Assembly: GCA_964563395.1 (NCBI GenBank) | Contig: CAZLWK010000014.1 | Span: forward strand, 1-64,000 | Source of the DNA: JBEVOS01 sp964563395 | GTDB lineage: Bacteria; Pseudomonadota; Alphaproteobacteria; Caulobacterales; Aquidulcibacteraceae | Length of the DNA stretch: 64,000 nt | Direction: 5' to 3' | Shown here: in pieces, positions 50,538 through 59,589 of the stretch | Layout of the letters: every line of letters begins with the position of its first letter | Position numbering within the stretch: the stretch's first letter is position 1 | The notes under the pieces: generated by a model | Seen by the model: the letters and a program-made list of their open reading frames with translations, nothing else | What the model was told of the DNA's origin: nothing | Databases searched by the model: none | Program-made: the position numbers and the translations under genes

Positions 50538-51872
50538 ATGGAGGCGCAGGTTTCGCGCGGCTATGCGCGCTATGCGCTTGGCCTCCTGACGCTCGTCGTG
50601 CTGATCAATTTCATGGATCGGCAGATCATCGCCATCCTCGCCGAACCCATCAAAAACGATCTTGGCCTCTCCGATGGGCAAGTGGGCCTCATGGCGGGGC
50701 TCTCCTTCGCGCTGCTTTACACCACGCTCAGCCTACCGATCGCCTGGCTGGCGGATCGCTGGCACCGGCCGCGCATCATCGCCATCGCCATCGCCGCCTG
50801 GTCGGTGATGACGGTGCTGTGCGGCATGGCGGCGAATTTCGTACAGCTCTTCATCGCGCGGATCGGCGTGGGCGTGGGCGAAGCGGGCTCCGGCCCCGCC
50901 TCCCATTCCCTGCTGTCAGACATTTTCCCACCCGAACGCCGCGCCGGCGCATTCGGAATCTATGGCCTCGGCATTCCCGTCGGCGGCTTCGTCGCTTATG
51001 CGGGCGGAGGCTGGATCGTGCAGGAATTCGGCTGGCGCACGGCCTTCATCGCCGCGGGCGCGCCGGGCATCCTCATCGCCTTGCTCGTGGCGCTCACGCT
51101 GCGCGAGCCGCGCACGCAAAGCGCTCAATCCAGCCCACACCCTCCGGGCGCCTTTCAAGCGGCGATGCGCGAACTGGCCGCCAAGCCGACCTATTGGCAT
51201 CTCATCATCGGCGCGACGCTCGTCGCCTTCGTCGCCTATGGGTTCGCCGCGTTTTATGGCGGGTTCTTCGTGCGCATTCATGGCATGGGCTATGCCCAGC
51301 TCGGCCTCGCGCTCGGCGTGATGGTCGGCATATCCGGCGCGTTCGGCGCGTGGTCGGGCGGCGCGGCGGCGGATTATTTCGGCAAGCGCTCGGTGGGCGC
51401 GCAGCTGCTCGTGCCGGGGATCATCCTCATCGCGGCGGCCCCGCTCTTCGCCATCGGCCTTTACGCGCCCAATAAATGGATCGCGCTCACGCTCTTCGCG
51501 GCGCCGACGATCGCGGCAACCTTCTATTACGGACCGACCTTCGCCAGCGTGCAGGGCCTCGCCAAGCCGCACACGCGCGCCATGGCCTCCGCCATTTTCA
51601 CTTTCATCACCAGCCTTATCGGCATGGGGCTTGGGCCCGTGTTCAGCGGCTTTCTCTCGGACACGTTCACCGCGCAGCGCTTCGCGGCGCTGACGGGTGA
51701 AGCGTTCGCAAGCGCCTGCGCCATGGGCGATGCGCGCACGGACGCCTGCGCCGACGCCGAAGCCGGCGGGCTACGCCTCGCGCTCCTCGTGCTGTCGGCG
51801 TTCAACATTTGGGCGGCGATGCATTTCATCATCGCCGCCCGCACCTTGCGACAGGATCTGGCGCGCCAATAA
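50538..51872 (+). CDS. MFS transporter (spinster-like)
   Basis: This 444-residue major facilitator has 12 predicted helices and typical motifs: LVVLINFMDRQIIAILAEPI in helix 1, GLSFALLYTTLSLPIAWLAD with the loop Asp-Arg, and GVGEAGSGPASHSLLSDIFP in helix 4-5. This is the form of the spinster-like/aromatic-acid-type group. The substrate cannot be told. The start is the ATG with GGGGAGGA 4 nt upstream; six residues further upstream in the frame lack an SD. Its stop is 8 nt from that of the convergent small secreted protein. Confidence 0.88.
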   Translation: MEAQVSRGYARYALGLLTLVVLINFMDRQIIAILAEPIKNDLGLSDGQVGLMAGLSFALLYTTLSLPIAWLADRWHRPRIIAIAIAAWSVMTVLCGMAANFVQLFIARIGVGVGEAGSGPASHSLLSDIFPPERRAGAFGIYGLGIPVGGFVAYAGGGWIVQEFGWRTAFIAAGAPGILIALLVALTLREPRTQSAQSSPHPPGAFQAAMRELAAKPTYWHLIIGATLVAFVAYGFAAFYGGFFVRIHGMGYAQLGLALGVMVGISGAFGAWSGGAAADYFGKRSVGAQLLVPGIILIAAAPLFAIGLYAPNKWIALTLFAAPTIAATFYYGPTFASVQGLAKPHTRAMASAIFTFITSLIGMGLGPVFSGFLSDTFTAQRFAALTGEAFASACAMGDARTDACADAEAGGLRLALLVLSAFNIWAAMHFIIAARTLRQDLARQ

Positions 51873-51880
51873 GCGCCGAC

Positions 51881-52228
51881 TTAGCGGCCCGCCTGGATCG
51901 AAACGTTGATCGCGGCGCCGTCCGCGCCTTGAGTGGTCCAGCTGTCGCCGACGCCCTTGCCGTCCGGCGGGGAGGACACGCATAAGCGCTCACCGCCATT
52001 GGGCGTGATGCAGAAGCCGTCCGCGCCGTTCGTAAAGGTCCCGGCGCCCGTCGTCCCGCCCGCCGCGGTCATCGTGTAGCTGCCGTCGGCGTTGAACTTC
52101 CATTGCGATTGCGCGCCGTCCGCGCCCTGCGTGACGAGCGTGTTCGCCAGGATCGCGTCCATGGTCGATGCGGATGCGGGCGCGGCCAAGGCCAGGACAG
52201 CAACCGCCGCCAACAGAAATTTACGCAT
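51881..52228 (-). CDS. Small secreted protein, 115 aa
   Basis: The product has a clear Sec signal peptide (MRKFLLAAVAVLALAAPASA, cleavage after ASA). The mature part of about 95 residues is rich in Gly, Thr and Asp and contains the repeated phrase TQGADGA twice, a segment GSYTMTAAGGTTGAGTFTNG, and two cysteines (FCITPNGGERLCVSS) that may form a disulfide. It looks like a small beta protein. The RBS GGAGG lies in the end of the ThuA gene, which it overlaps by 8 nt. The function is unknown. Confidence 0.7.
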   Translation of the reverse strand: MRKFLLAAVAVLALAAPASASTMDAILANTLVTQGADGAQSQWKFNADGSYTMTAAGGTTGAGTFTNGADGFCITPNGGERLCVSSPPDGKGVGDSWTTQGADGAAINVSIQAGR

Positions 52229-53060
52229 CTTTTCCTCCGTCTTGATTTTTCGCCCACGCCGCCGCCTCGGACGAAGCGACCCAGCCGATCGCATTGGCGA
52301 GCAGCCGGCGATACTGAACATCGCCATACGTCTCAGGGCCATCCCCGAATTGCAGATAGACAAGCGGACTGTTGCGAGCGCGCTTCACCCAGCCCACCAG
52401 ATTCGATCCAGGCGGATGCGCCCAGCCTTCATTGGAGAACATCTTTCCCGCCACGGCCTGCGCGGCGGAATAGAAATTATCCTGCTCGAACGCGTAATCG
52501 GAGCGCAGCAAGGGCGTGACCGAATCCTCGAACACTTCGGAAAGATAGAGCTCGTCCTTCAGCGTGAAACGCTCCGGCACGCCGTCCAGAACAGGGTGAC
52601 GCGCCACCGCCGCGATCTCGTGCGTCACCTCATGGCGATAGCCGCTGTCCATGCGCGGCGCGCCGCGCAGCACGCCCGGCTTATAGAGAAAGCGCCCGCC
52701 AAGAAGCTCGGCATAATCCTCCCAGGCCGGCCAGCCTGCGATCGCGTGGTGCAGCGCGACTATGCCCTTGCCCTCATCCAAAAGGCGCAAAAAGCCGCGC
52801 TTAAACGCAGCGTCGGGCTCGACAAAGGCAGGACCATGCGGCGCGCGAAAATCGAGGCCCGGCATGTCGTACAGAACGAGCGCGTCGAAGCCGCGCATCG
52901 CCTCCGGATTCATCAGCAAGGCGGCGGCGGGCTGTTCGACGAGCGTTGAGGCCACGCTTTCCATCTCGTCGAACATCGCCATGAACGCGTCGCGCTGATA
53001 GGGATGGCCCTTGGCCGCTACCAGCACGTTCAGCTTCTCGCCATAGCGGATGATCGGCAT
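52221..53060 (-). CDS. ThuA domain-containing protein
   Basis: This 279-residue protein matches the ThuA-like family (trehalose utilisation/glutamine amidotransferase-like fold). Recognisable parts are LNVLVAAKGHPYQRDAFMAM, FDALVLYDMPG, LLDEGKGIVALHHAIAGWPAW and YLQFGDGPETYGDVQYRRLL. No signal peptide is seen. ThuA-like proteins are often linked to keto-sugar or glycoside metabolism. It lies 15 nt after the MDR gene in the same direction and is the penultimate gene of the catabolic cluster, where its role is unclear. Confidence 0.8.
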   Translation of the reverse strand: MPIIRYGEKLNVLVAAKGHPYQRDAFMAMFDEMESVASTLVEQPAAALLMNPEAMRGFDALVLYDMPGLDFRAPHGPAFVEPDAAFKRGFLRLLDEGKGIVALHHAIAGWPAWEDYAELLGGRFLYKPGVLRGAPRMDSGYRHEVTHEIAAVARHPVLDGVPERFTLKDELYLSEVFEDSVTPLLRSDYAFEQDNFYSAAQAVAGKMFSNEGWAHPPGSNLVGWVKRARNSPLVYLQFGDGPETYGDVQYRRLLANAIGWVASSEAAAWAKNQDGGKDA

Positions 53061-53075
53061 GGCGCGGCGCCCGCT

Positions 53076-54074
53076 CTAAAGCTTCAGAATTTGCTTTCCG
53101 AAATTCTCGCCCTGGAAGAGGCGCATCAGCGTGCGCGGGATATTCTCGAAGCCCTGCTGCACGTCTTCCTTGAAATGGATCCGGTTCTCCTGAATCCAGC
53201 GGCGCATGCGCGCGCGGGCCTTGGGATATTCATTCATGTAATCGAGCACGATGAAGCCTTCCATCGTCGCGCGCATGAAGATCAGATTGAAATAATTCTC
53301 GGGGCCCGCCGGCAATTGGCCGGTCTCATAGCGCGAGATGCCGCCGCAAATCACCACGCGCGCATGCATGGCCATGCAGGCCAGCATGTCATTCAAGATC
53401 GTGCCGCCGACATTGTCGAAGATCACGTTGACGCCTTCCGGCGCCAATTCCTTCAGCTTGCCGCGCAGATTGTTCTCGGCCTTGTAGTCGATGGTGGCGT
53501 CGAAGCCGAGCTCCTCCTTGAGCCAGGCGCATTTCTTGGCCCCGCCGGCGATGCCGATCACGCGGCAACCGGCGATCTTGGCGATCTGCCCGACCATGGA
53601 GCCCGTGGCGCCCGCCGCGCCGGACACAACGACAGTGTCGCCCGGTTGCGGACGCCCGTGCTTTAGGAGCCCGAAATAGGCGGTCATGCCCGTCGTGCCG
53701 AGCGCGCCGAGATTGGCGGTGAGGAGTTCATTGTCCTCCAGCTTCAACACGTCGCGCCCGTGCAACGTGGAATATTCCTGCCAGCACAGCATGCCGGAGA
53801 CCTTGTCGCCCTTGGCGAAGCCCGGGGCGCGCGATTCAACCACCTCGCCGATGCCCGAACCGCGCATCACCTCGCCGATCTCGGTGGGCGCGACATAGCC
53901 GCCGATATTCTCCATCCATCCCTTCTGCGCGGGATCGAAGCCGAGATAGAGCAACTTGACGAGCACCTCCCCATCCTCCGGCGCGCGCGTCTCGGCCTCG
54001 TTGAGCTTGAAATCGTCTTGGCGCAGCGCACGGCCCAGAGGGCGCGCCGCGATCAGCCATTGGCGGTTCTTCAT
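53076..54074 (-). CDS. NADP-dependent medium-chain oxidoreductase (CurA/PTGR type)
   Basis: This 332-residue zinc-free MDR enzyme resembles alkenal/one reductases such as CurA. It has a start NRQWLIAARPLGRALRQDDF, the motif KGWMENIGGYVAPTEIGEVMRG, the NADP-binding VVSGAAGATGSMVGQIAK, GFDATIDYKAENN and FDNVGGTILNDML. It would reduce carbon-carbon double bonds of enones or quinone-like intermediates. The start is the ATG with GAGGAG upstream. It is 31 nt after the SDR gene on the same strand. Confidence 0.9.
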   Translation of the reverse strand: MKNRQWLIAARPLGRALRQDDFKLNEAETRAPEDGEVLVKLLYLGFDPAQKGWMENIGGYVAPTEIGEVMRGSGIGEVVESRAPGFAKGDKVSGMLCWQEYSTLHGRDVLKLEDNELLTANLGALGTTGMTAYFGLLKHGRPQPGDTVVVSGAAGATGSMVGQIAKIAGCRVIGIAGGAKKCAWLKEELGFDATIDYKAENNLRGKLKELAPEGVNVIFDNVGGTILNDMLACMAMHARVVICGGISRYETGQLPAGPENYFNLIFMRATMEGFIVLDYMNEYPKARARMRRWIQENRIHFKEDVQQGFENIPRTLMRLFQGENFGKQILKL

Positions 54075-54105
54075 GTGATGCTCCTCATCGAATGCGATAC
54101 GCGAC

Positions 54106-54882
54106 TTACAAAGGGCCGGATGCGGCGAGCCAGCCGCCATCGACCAGGATCTCAGACCCCGTCACCGAGCTCGATTCATCCGATGCGAGATAAAGGCACG
54201 CATCGGCGATTTCCTCCGCCGTCGTCATGCGCCCGATCGGCTGCAAGCTGGCGAACGCCGCGCGCATGCCGGCGGGATCGCCGGAGGCGTCGAACGCGGC
54301 CTGGTTCATCGGCGTGTCGATGGCGCCCGGATGGATCGAATTGCAGCGAATGGTCTTGTAAGCGCGGGCGCAATGCACGGCGACCGATTTGGTCAAAAGC
54401 CGCACGCCGCCCTTGGAGGCCGTATAGGCCGCGCCGTTCGACAGGCCGATATAGCCGGTGATGGAGGAGATGTTGACGATCGAGCCCTTCGGTCCGCCTG
54501 GATTGGCCTTCATCGCGCGCACGGCGTGCTTGCAGCCGAGCATCACGCCCGTGAGGTTGACGCCGATCACCTTGTTCCAAAGCTCGAGGCTGGTGTCCTC
54601 GATGTTCGCGCCCATGAAGACGCCGGCATTGTTGACGACCACATCGAGGCGGCCCTTGCGCGCGACGATGTCGTCGATGAGCGCGGTCCAACGCGCCTCA
54701 TCCGAGACGTCTTGATGGCGATATTCGCCGCGCACCTCGGCGGCGACCGCCTCTCCCAACTTGTCCTGCACGTCGCTGACGACAACATAAGCGCCCTCGC
54801 GCGCGAACACGCGCGCCGTCGCCGCGCCGATCCCGGAAGCGCCGCCCGTGACGAGCGCGACGCGGCCCTGCAGACGTCCCAT
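54106..54882 (-). CDS. SDR family oxidoreductase (cyclohexanol/3-alpha-HSD-like)
   Basis: This 258-residue classical SDR has VALVTGGASGIGAATARVFA, NNAGVFMGAN, the catalytic Ser in NISSITGYIGLSNG and Tyr-xxx-Lys in YTASKGGV. Its C-terminus is SSSVTGSEILVDGGWLA. The form resembles cyclopentanol dehydrogenases and hydroxysteroid dehydrogenases. It would oxidise a secondary alcohol in the catabolic pathway; the substrate is unknown. GGAGG precedes the ATG. Confidence 0.9.
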   Translation of the reverse strand: MGRLQGRVALVTGGASGIGAATARVFAREGAYVVVSDVQDKLGEAVAAEVRGEYRHQDVSDEARWTALIDDIVARKGRLDVVVNNAGVFMGANIEDTSLELWNKVIGVNLTGVMLGCKHAVRAMKANPGGPKGSIVNISSITGYIGLSNGAAYTASKGGVRLLTKSVAVHCARAYKTIRCNSIHPGAIDTPMNQAAFDASGDPAGMRAAFASLQPIGRMTTAEEIADACLYLASDESSSVTGSEILVDGGWLAASGPL

Positions 54883-54896
54883 CGCGCGCTCCTCCC

Positions 54897-55832
54897 TCAG
54901 CCGACCGGCGGACGCGGCCGATTGGACCAGCTCCAATCCTGGCGCGCGATCCAGCTCTTGATCGTCTCCAGCTCAAGCGGGATGCGATCCAGCATCGCAT
55001 CGACATTCACCTCGAACGGACGCGTGGGCGCGGTGATATTGTATTGGTAGAATTCGCTGATCCGCTCGGCCAGCATGGCCTTCACATCGGCGCTCATCGT
55101 GTCGCCATAGCCTTCGGCGAGGACGCGCCCAAACTCCTGCGTGGAAATCTGCTTGTAAGGGATGGTTTTGCCGATGGTTTGCGAGAGATAGCCGGCGATC
55201 ACGGGCGGGGTGAGCTTTTCAGGCCCGCCAATATTCATCCAGGCGCCTTCCATGTCCGGCCGCTCGAGCGAGGCGATCATGAAGCGCGCCACATCGTCGA
55301 GGCTGATCCAGTTCGCCTGCAGATCGGGACGATGCACATAGGCGAACACGCCGTCGCGCGCGATCGAGGGAAATGCGAAGCTGGTTTGCAGATTGTCCAT
55401 GAAGAGCACGCTGCCGAACACAGTGCCCGGCGCGCCGGAGCGCCAGAGCGCATTGATGCCGCGCGTATTGCCCAGATACGTGCCCGGATCGCCCGGGCGA
55501 TCGGGTATCCAGGAGCTGGTGTTCCAAACGACGCGCTTGACGCCCGCTTCCGCCGACGCCTTGCCCACGCGCCCAATCCAGACATCGCGCTCGCCCGCGG
55601 CGAGCGGATGGGTGAAGAACACATAATCGACGCCGCGCACGGCGTTCGCCAATTGCGCATCATTGGTGACGTCCGCCGGCACGATCTCGGTGTCGTCGAA
55701 GGTCTCGCCGAGAAATGGATCGGCGCGGCGCGAAATGGCGCGCACGCGATAACCGGCCTTCACAAGCTGACGCACTTGCGCCAGACCTTGGCGTCCGGCC
55801 GCGCCGAACACAGCGACGAGCGGTCGTGTCAT
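54897..55832 (-). CDS. NmrA-like NAD(P)-binding protein
   Basis: This 311-residue atypical SDR of the NmrA family has the N-terminal dinucleotide motif VAVFGAAGRQGLAQVRQLV and a middle WNTSSWIPDRPGD, without the Tyr-xxx-Lys pair of classical SDRs. A large C-terminal substrate domain contains PPVIAGYLSQTIG. Members act as redox sensors or as reductases of bulky substrates. Its start overlaps the VOC gene by 4 nt, and the next SDR follows 14 nt downstream. Confidence 0.85.
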   Translation of the reverse strand: MTRPLVAVFGAAGRQGLAQVRQLVKAGYRVRAISRRADPFLGETFDDTEIVPADVTNDAQLANAVRGVDYVFFTHPLAAGERDVWIGRVGKASAEAGVKRVVWNTSSWIPDRPGDPGTYLGNTRGINALWRSGAPGTVFGSVLFMDNLQTSFAFPSIARDGVFAYVHRPDLQANWISLDDVARFMIASLERPDMEGAWMNIGGPEKLTPPVIAGYLSQTIGKTIPYKQISTQEFGRVLAEGYGDTMSADVKAMLAERISEFYQYNITAPTRPFEVNVDAMLDRIPLELETIKSWIARQDWSWSNRPRPPVG

Positions 55833-56362
55833 CCGAGCCTCCGCACGGGATCGCGCCCGTCCCAGCCGCGCGCGGCGTCGCGCATCATTTGAAACAGTCC
55901 GCCCGAACCGGGCGAGAGCTTCAAGATTTCAACCATCGTGCCATCGCCGCCGCCGGTGTCGACATAGATGACTTCGCCGCCGCCAGGCACTTTGGCTTCT
56001 TGTGCGATGCTCATACCCGCGCAGGCGCGGCGCGCCGCGTCGAAATCCTCGGTGAGCAGGCAGACATGATGGAGGCCGTTCTTTCCGGCGTCGCGCCATG
56101 CCTTGTAGATCGAGGGCGCATCATTGTGCTGGCGGATCAATTCGATCTGCAGATCGCCCCAATACCCAATGGCCATCGAGAAATCGATCTCCGTGGGCTG
56201 GCCGCGATAGCGCACATTCTCGAGCTTCACATGCTCCATGAGGAAGAAGGGTCCAACGCCCATGGATTTCGTCCAGAAATCGAGCGCCGCGTCGAAATCG
56301 GGCGGCACGTAGGCGTTTTGCATGATCGCGCCGAGGCGCGCGATGGCGGCCGGCGCGGTCAT
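55829..56362 (-). CDS. VOC family (glyoxalase-type) protein
   Basis: This 177-residue vicinal-oxygen-chelate protein has an N-terminal module with NAYVPPDFDAALDFWTKSMG and a second module with LHHVCLLTEDFDAARRAC. It ends with GTMVEILKLSPGSGGLFQMM. Possible metal ligands include the His pair in GLHHV and Glu in VEIL. Such proteins serve as epimerases, dioxygenases or isomerases in catabolic operons. It overlaps the Rieske gene and the NmrA gene by 4 nt each. Confidence 0.82.
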   Translation of the reverse strand: MTAPAAIARLGAIMQNAYVPPDFDAALDFWTKSMGVGPFFLMEHVKLENVRYRGQPTEIDFSMAIGYWGDLQIELIRQHNDAPSIYKAWRDAGKNGLHHVCLLTEDFDAARRACAGMSIAQEAKVPGGGEVIYVDTGGGDGTMVEILKLSPGSGGLFQMMRDAARGWDGRDPVRRLG

Positions 56363-57573
56363 GCGCTGTGCACGCCGATGGCGCGGGCGATGGCGCGGTG
56401 CACATTTTGCAGAGCGACTTCCTGGCGGCCATAAACGACCGTTGCGTCCGCCGGCAGCAGGGACAAATTCCTCCAGCCCTCAGCGGCGACAACGTAATCT
56501 TCCGTCCGCACGACGTGCGCTGTCGCGTCGAACGCATATTCCACCTCGCCGCGATGCGTTTCATCGCGCAGCGGCCCGTAGGAATAGATGGTCTTGTGCG
56601 TCACCGTTTCGCCCGGCGATTCGCCTGGGAAATGACGGAACGTGGTAAGATAGGCTTTACCGGGGATCACGGATCCGGCGAACAGGATCGTGTTCGGGAA
56701 CAGATAATGAATGCCAGAGGGCTCTTCCTGAAGCGGCCAATCGCTCTCGGGCGTATCGACCAGCTTCTCCAGCGACCGATCGACGAAGCCGACGCGATGG
56801 TGCGGATCGAAATGGTCGTAGATCGTGATGTCGCTGCGCGTGTTGGGAGAGATCGTCTGCGGATGCAGCGTGGCGAAATGATAGCCTTCGCCATAAGTGT
56901 CGAGCGCGTATTTCCAATTCGACGCGACCGGCAATTCACCGCTCTTTACCTTGACGCAGGTTGAGAGATTCATCGCTGCGAGGACGTCACCGAAGGCGCC
57001 CAGATGCGCGTCGAGATCGATCCTGGCGCCCGGGGTCGCGATGGCGAAGACGAGGCCATGGCGTTCGTCGCACGGATATTCCGTCAGCGCCTCGCGGCCA
57101 TCGAGACAGCCTTCGAAGCGGTCCTTCTCCGGCGCGCCGATCAGCACGCCTTCATTGGAATAGGTCCAGCCATGGAACCAGCAGGTGAATTTGTTGGCCT
57201 TGCCCTCGCGCTCATGGGTGAGCGCAGCGCCGCGATGTTTGCACACGTTGAGGAAGGCGCGCACGCGCCCATCCTTCGTGCGCGTGACGATGAGCGGCAC
57301 GCCGGTTTCATCGAAGAGCTTGAACGCGCCTGGCTCGGCGAGATCCGAGGAAAGGCACACCAAGACGGGCGTTTCGCGGAAAAGCCTGCGCCGTTCCAGC
57401 GCGTGACGCTCGGGATCGAGATAGACCCGCGCCGGATTGGCCATCGGCGCGGGCGCGAGATCGCTGGTTTTGTTTTTCAGATGCGCGATCGCGCGGCGCA
57501 TATAGTCGATGCGATGCGCGCGCGTCTCAGCAGCGTGATCGCGCGCCGCCGGACGCTCGGCCAAGGTGGTCAT
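56359..57573 (-). CDS. Rieske non-heme iron oxygenase, alpha subunit
   Basis: This 404-residue oxygenase has a Rieske 2Fe-2S site, CKHRGAA and CWFHGW (Cys111, His113, Cys131, His134). Its mononuclear iron site lies in NWKYALDTYGEGYHFATLHP (Asp225, His232, His237), with the third ligand probably in TEDYVVAAEG. It would hydroxylate an aromatic, terpenoid or other ring substrate. No ferredoxin, reductase or beta subunit is encoded in the cluster, so electrons must come from elsewhere. It overlaps the E1 beta gene and the VOC gene by 4 nt each. Confidence 0.92.
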   Translation of the reverse strand: MTTLAERPAARDHAAETRAHRIDYMRRAIAHLKNKTSDLAPAPMANPARVYLDPERHALERRRLFRETPVLVCLSSDLAEPGAFKLFDETGVPLIVTRTKDGRVRAFLNVCKHRGAALTHEREGKANKFTCWFHGWTYSNEGVLIGAPEKDRFEGCLDGREALTEYPCDERHGLVFAIATPGARIDLDAHLGAFGDVLAAMNLSTCVKVKSGELPVASNWKYALDTYGEGYHFATLHPQTISPNTRSDITIYDHFDPHHRVGFVDRSLEKLVDTPESDWPLQEEPSGIHYLFPNTILFAGSVIPGKAYLTTFRHFPGESPGETVTHKTIYSYGPLRDETHRGEVEYAFDATAHVVRTEDYVVAAEGWRNLSLLPADATVVYGRQEVALQNVHRAIARAIGVHSA

Positions 57574-58577
57574 GAGGCCAGCACCTCCCGAATGGCGGCT
57601 TCGATGCGCCGCGGATTGGGCATGAATTCATCTTCCAGATTGGGCGCGAACGGCACAGGCGTGTGCGGGCACGTCACTTTCTTGATCGGCGCCTTGAGCG
57701 ACTTGAACGCCTTGTCCGCAACGATTGAGGAGATGTCCGAGGCGAGGCTGCAGCGCGGCGGCGATTCATCGACCACGACAAGACGCCCAGTTTTTTGCAC
57801 GGATTCGATGATCGTCTCCTCGTCCAGCGGCGAGGTCGTGCGCGGATCGATCACCTCGCATTCGACGCCGGCCTTGGCGAGCTCGGCGGCGACCGCGTTC
57901 GCCCGCGTCAGCATCAGGCCGAAACCGACAATGGTGACGTGTTTGCCGCTGCGCACGACGTTCGCTTCGCCAAATGGGATGCGATACGCTTCGTCCGGCA
58001 CTTCGTCCTCGCTGTCATAGAGCAGCTTGGATTCCATGAAGATCACCGGATCGTCGTCCCGGATCGCCTCGATCATCAGCCCCTTGGCGTCATAGGCGTT
58101 GGTGGGCATCACCACCTTGAGGCCGGGCACCATGGTGAACAGCGGGTGCAGCGTTTGCGAATGCTGCGCGCCGGCGCGGAAGCCCGCGCCGATGGTGGTG
58201 CGGATGACGAGCGGCGTCTTGGCCTTGCCGCCGAACATGTAGCGGAACTTCGCCGCTTGATTGTATATCTGGTCGAAGCACACGCCGACGAAATCGGCGA
58301 ACATGATTTCGGCGATGGGGCGCAGGCCCGTCATCGCCGCGCCGCCCGCCGTGCCCATGATGGCGCTTTCCGTGATCGGCGTGTCGATCACGCGCTCGGC
58401 GCCGAATTCGTCATAGAGCCCGGCGAGCACGCCGAAAATGTTGCCGACCTTGCCGACGCCACCCGTGCCGCCCTGGCCGCCGGCGACATCCTCGCCCAGG
58501 ACGATGACATTGGGATCGCGCCGCATCTCCATGCGGATCGCTTCATTGATCGCGGTGCGATAAGATTTTTTCGGCAT
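57570..58577 (-). CDS. 2-oxoacid/acetoin dehydrogenase E1 component, beta subunit
   Basis: This 335-residue protein has the transketolase-like pyrimidine-binding and C-terminal domains of E1 beta subunits: IVLGEDVAGGQGGTGGV, GPERVIDTPITESAI-like ERVIDTPITESAIMG, VVIRTTIGAGFRAGAQHSQT and VIDPRTTSPLDEETIIES. With the alpha subunit encoded 12 nt upstream it would form an alpha2beta2 thiamin-diphosphate decarboxylase. No E2 or E3 gene lies in the cluster. The Rieske gene starts in its stop overlap. Confidence 0.9.
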   Translation of the reverse strand: MPKKSYRTAINEAIRMEMRRDPNVIVLGEDVAGGQGGTGGVGKVGNIFGVLAGLYDEFGAERVIDTPITESAIMGTAGGAAMTGLRPIAEIMFADFVGVCFDQIYNQAAKFRYMFGGKAKTPLVIRTTIGAGFRAGAQHSQTLHPLFTMVPGLKVVMPTNAYDAKGLMIEAIRDDDPVIFMESKLLYDSEDEVPDEAYRIPFGEANVVRSGKHVTIVGFGLMLTRANAVAAELAKAGVECEVIDPRTTSPLDEETIIESVQKTGRLVVVDESPPRCSLASDISSIVADKAFKSLKAPIKKVTCPHTPVPFAPNLEDEFMPNPRRIEAAIREVLAS

Positions 58578-58589
58578 CTGCCCTTGATC

Positions 58590-59579
58590 CTAATAACGGA
58601 CGTAAACGTCTTTTTCGAGCGAAGAGAGATCGGGCTGCGGCGCGGCGAGCGCGACCTGCACGGCTTGTTCGATCTCGGCTTTCACCTCCTCGTCGATGCC
58701 GTCCAATTCATCCTTGTCCATCAGACGCACGTCGATCACGCGCTTGCGGAAAATCTGGATCGGATCGATGGCGCGCGCGGCGGCGAGTTCTTCCGCGGAA
58801 CGATAGGGCTGCGGATCGCCGATGAAGTGGCCGAGATGGCGCGTGCACTTGCTCTCGATCACGTAGGGTCCCTGCTCCTCGCGCCCGCGCTTCAGGGCCC
58901 GGCGCATCGCATCGACCACGGCGAAGAAATCCGAGCCGTCCACGGTTTCGGCAGGCAGGCCGAAGCCCTCGGCCCGCTTGGCGATGGATTTGGCGCCCAC
59001 GGCGTAGCTCGCGGCCGTATGTTCGCCATAGCCGTTATTCTCGAACACGAAGATCGCCGGCACGTGCAGCACCACCGCCATGTTCATGGCTTCAAAGCTG
59101 GTGCCCTGGTTGGAAGCGCCGTCGCCGGAAAACGCCACCGAGACGCGCCCCGTGCGCTTGATCTTGGCGGTAAGCGCCGCGCCCACGGCGATCGGCGGCG
59201 AGCCGCCGACGATGGCGTTGGCGCCGAGCATGCCCTTCGACAGATCGGCGATATGCATCGATCCGCCCTTGCCGTTGCAGAGCCCGCCCTTCTTCCCCAT
59301 GATTTCGAGCATCATGCCTTGGACGTCGCAGCCCTTGGCGATGCAATGGCCGTGGCCGCGATGCGTGGAGCCGATATAGTCCTCGTCGGTGAGATCGTGG
59401 CAGATACCGACGCCGGACGCCTCCTGCCCAATATAGACATGCGCGAAGCCGGGAATGTTGCCGAGCGCGAATTCCTTCTCCACGCGCTCCTCGAACACGC
59501 GGATCGTTTTCATCCGGCGATAGGCGCGGCGCAATTCGTCGCGGCTCATCTGCAGGGATTCGGCCAACGCCTCCTTCAT
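58590..59579 (-). CDS. 2-oxoacid/acetoin dehydrogenase E1 component, alpha subunit
   Basis: This 329-residue subunit binds thiamin diphosphate: the motif runs from SGDGASNQG (Asp153) to FENNGYGEHT (Asn181-182). GAHVYIGQEA-like FAHVYIGQEASGVG, STHRGHGHCIAKG and KGGSMHIADLSKGMLGANAI are typical of E1 alpha and acetoin dehydrogenase alpha subunits. The start at MKEALAES has GAGGAGAG upstream. It stands at position four of the cluster, after two SDR genes. Confidence 0.91.
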   Translation of the reverse strand: MKEALAESLQMSRDELRRAYRRMKTIRVFEERVEKEFALGNIPGFAHVYIGQEASGVGICHDLTDEDYIGSTHRGHGHCIAKGCDVQGMMLEIMGKKGGLCNGKGGSMHIADLSKGMLGANAIVGGSPPIAVGAALTAKIKRTGRVSVAFSGDGASNQGTSFEAMNMAVVLHVPAIFVFENNGYGEHTAASYAVGAKSIAKRAEGFGLPAETVDGSDFFAVVDAMRRALKRGREEQGPYVIESKCTRHLGHFIGDPQPYRSAEELAAARAIDPIQIFRKRVIDVRLMDKDELDGIDEEVKAEIEQAVQVALAAPQPDLSSLEKDVYVRY

Positions 59580-59589
59580 GTCTCTCTCC

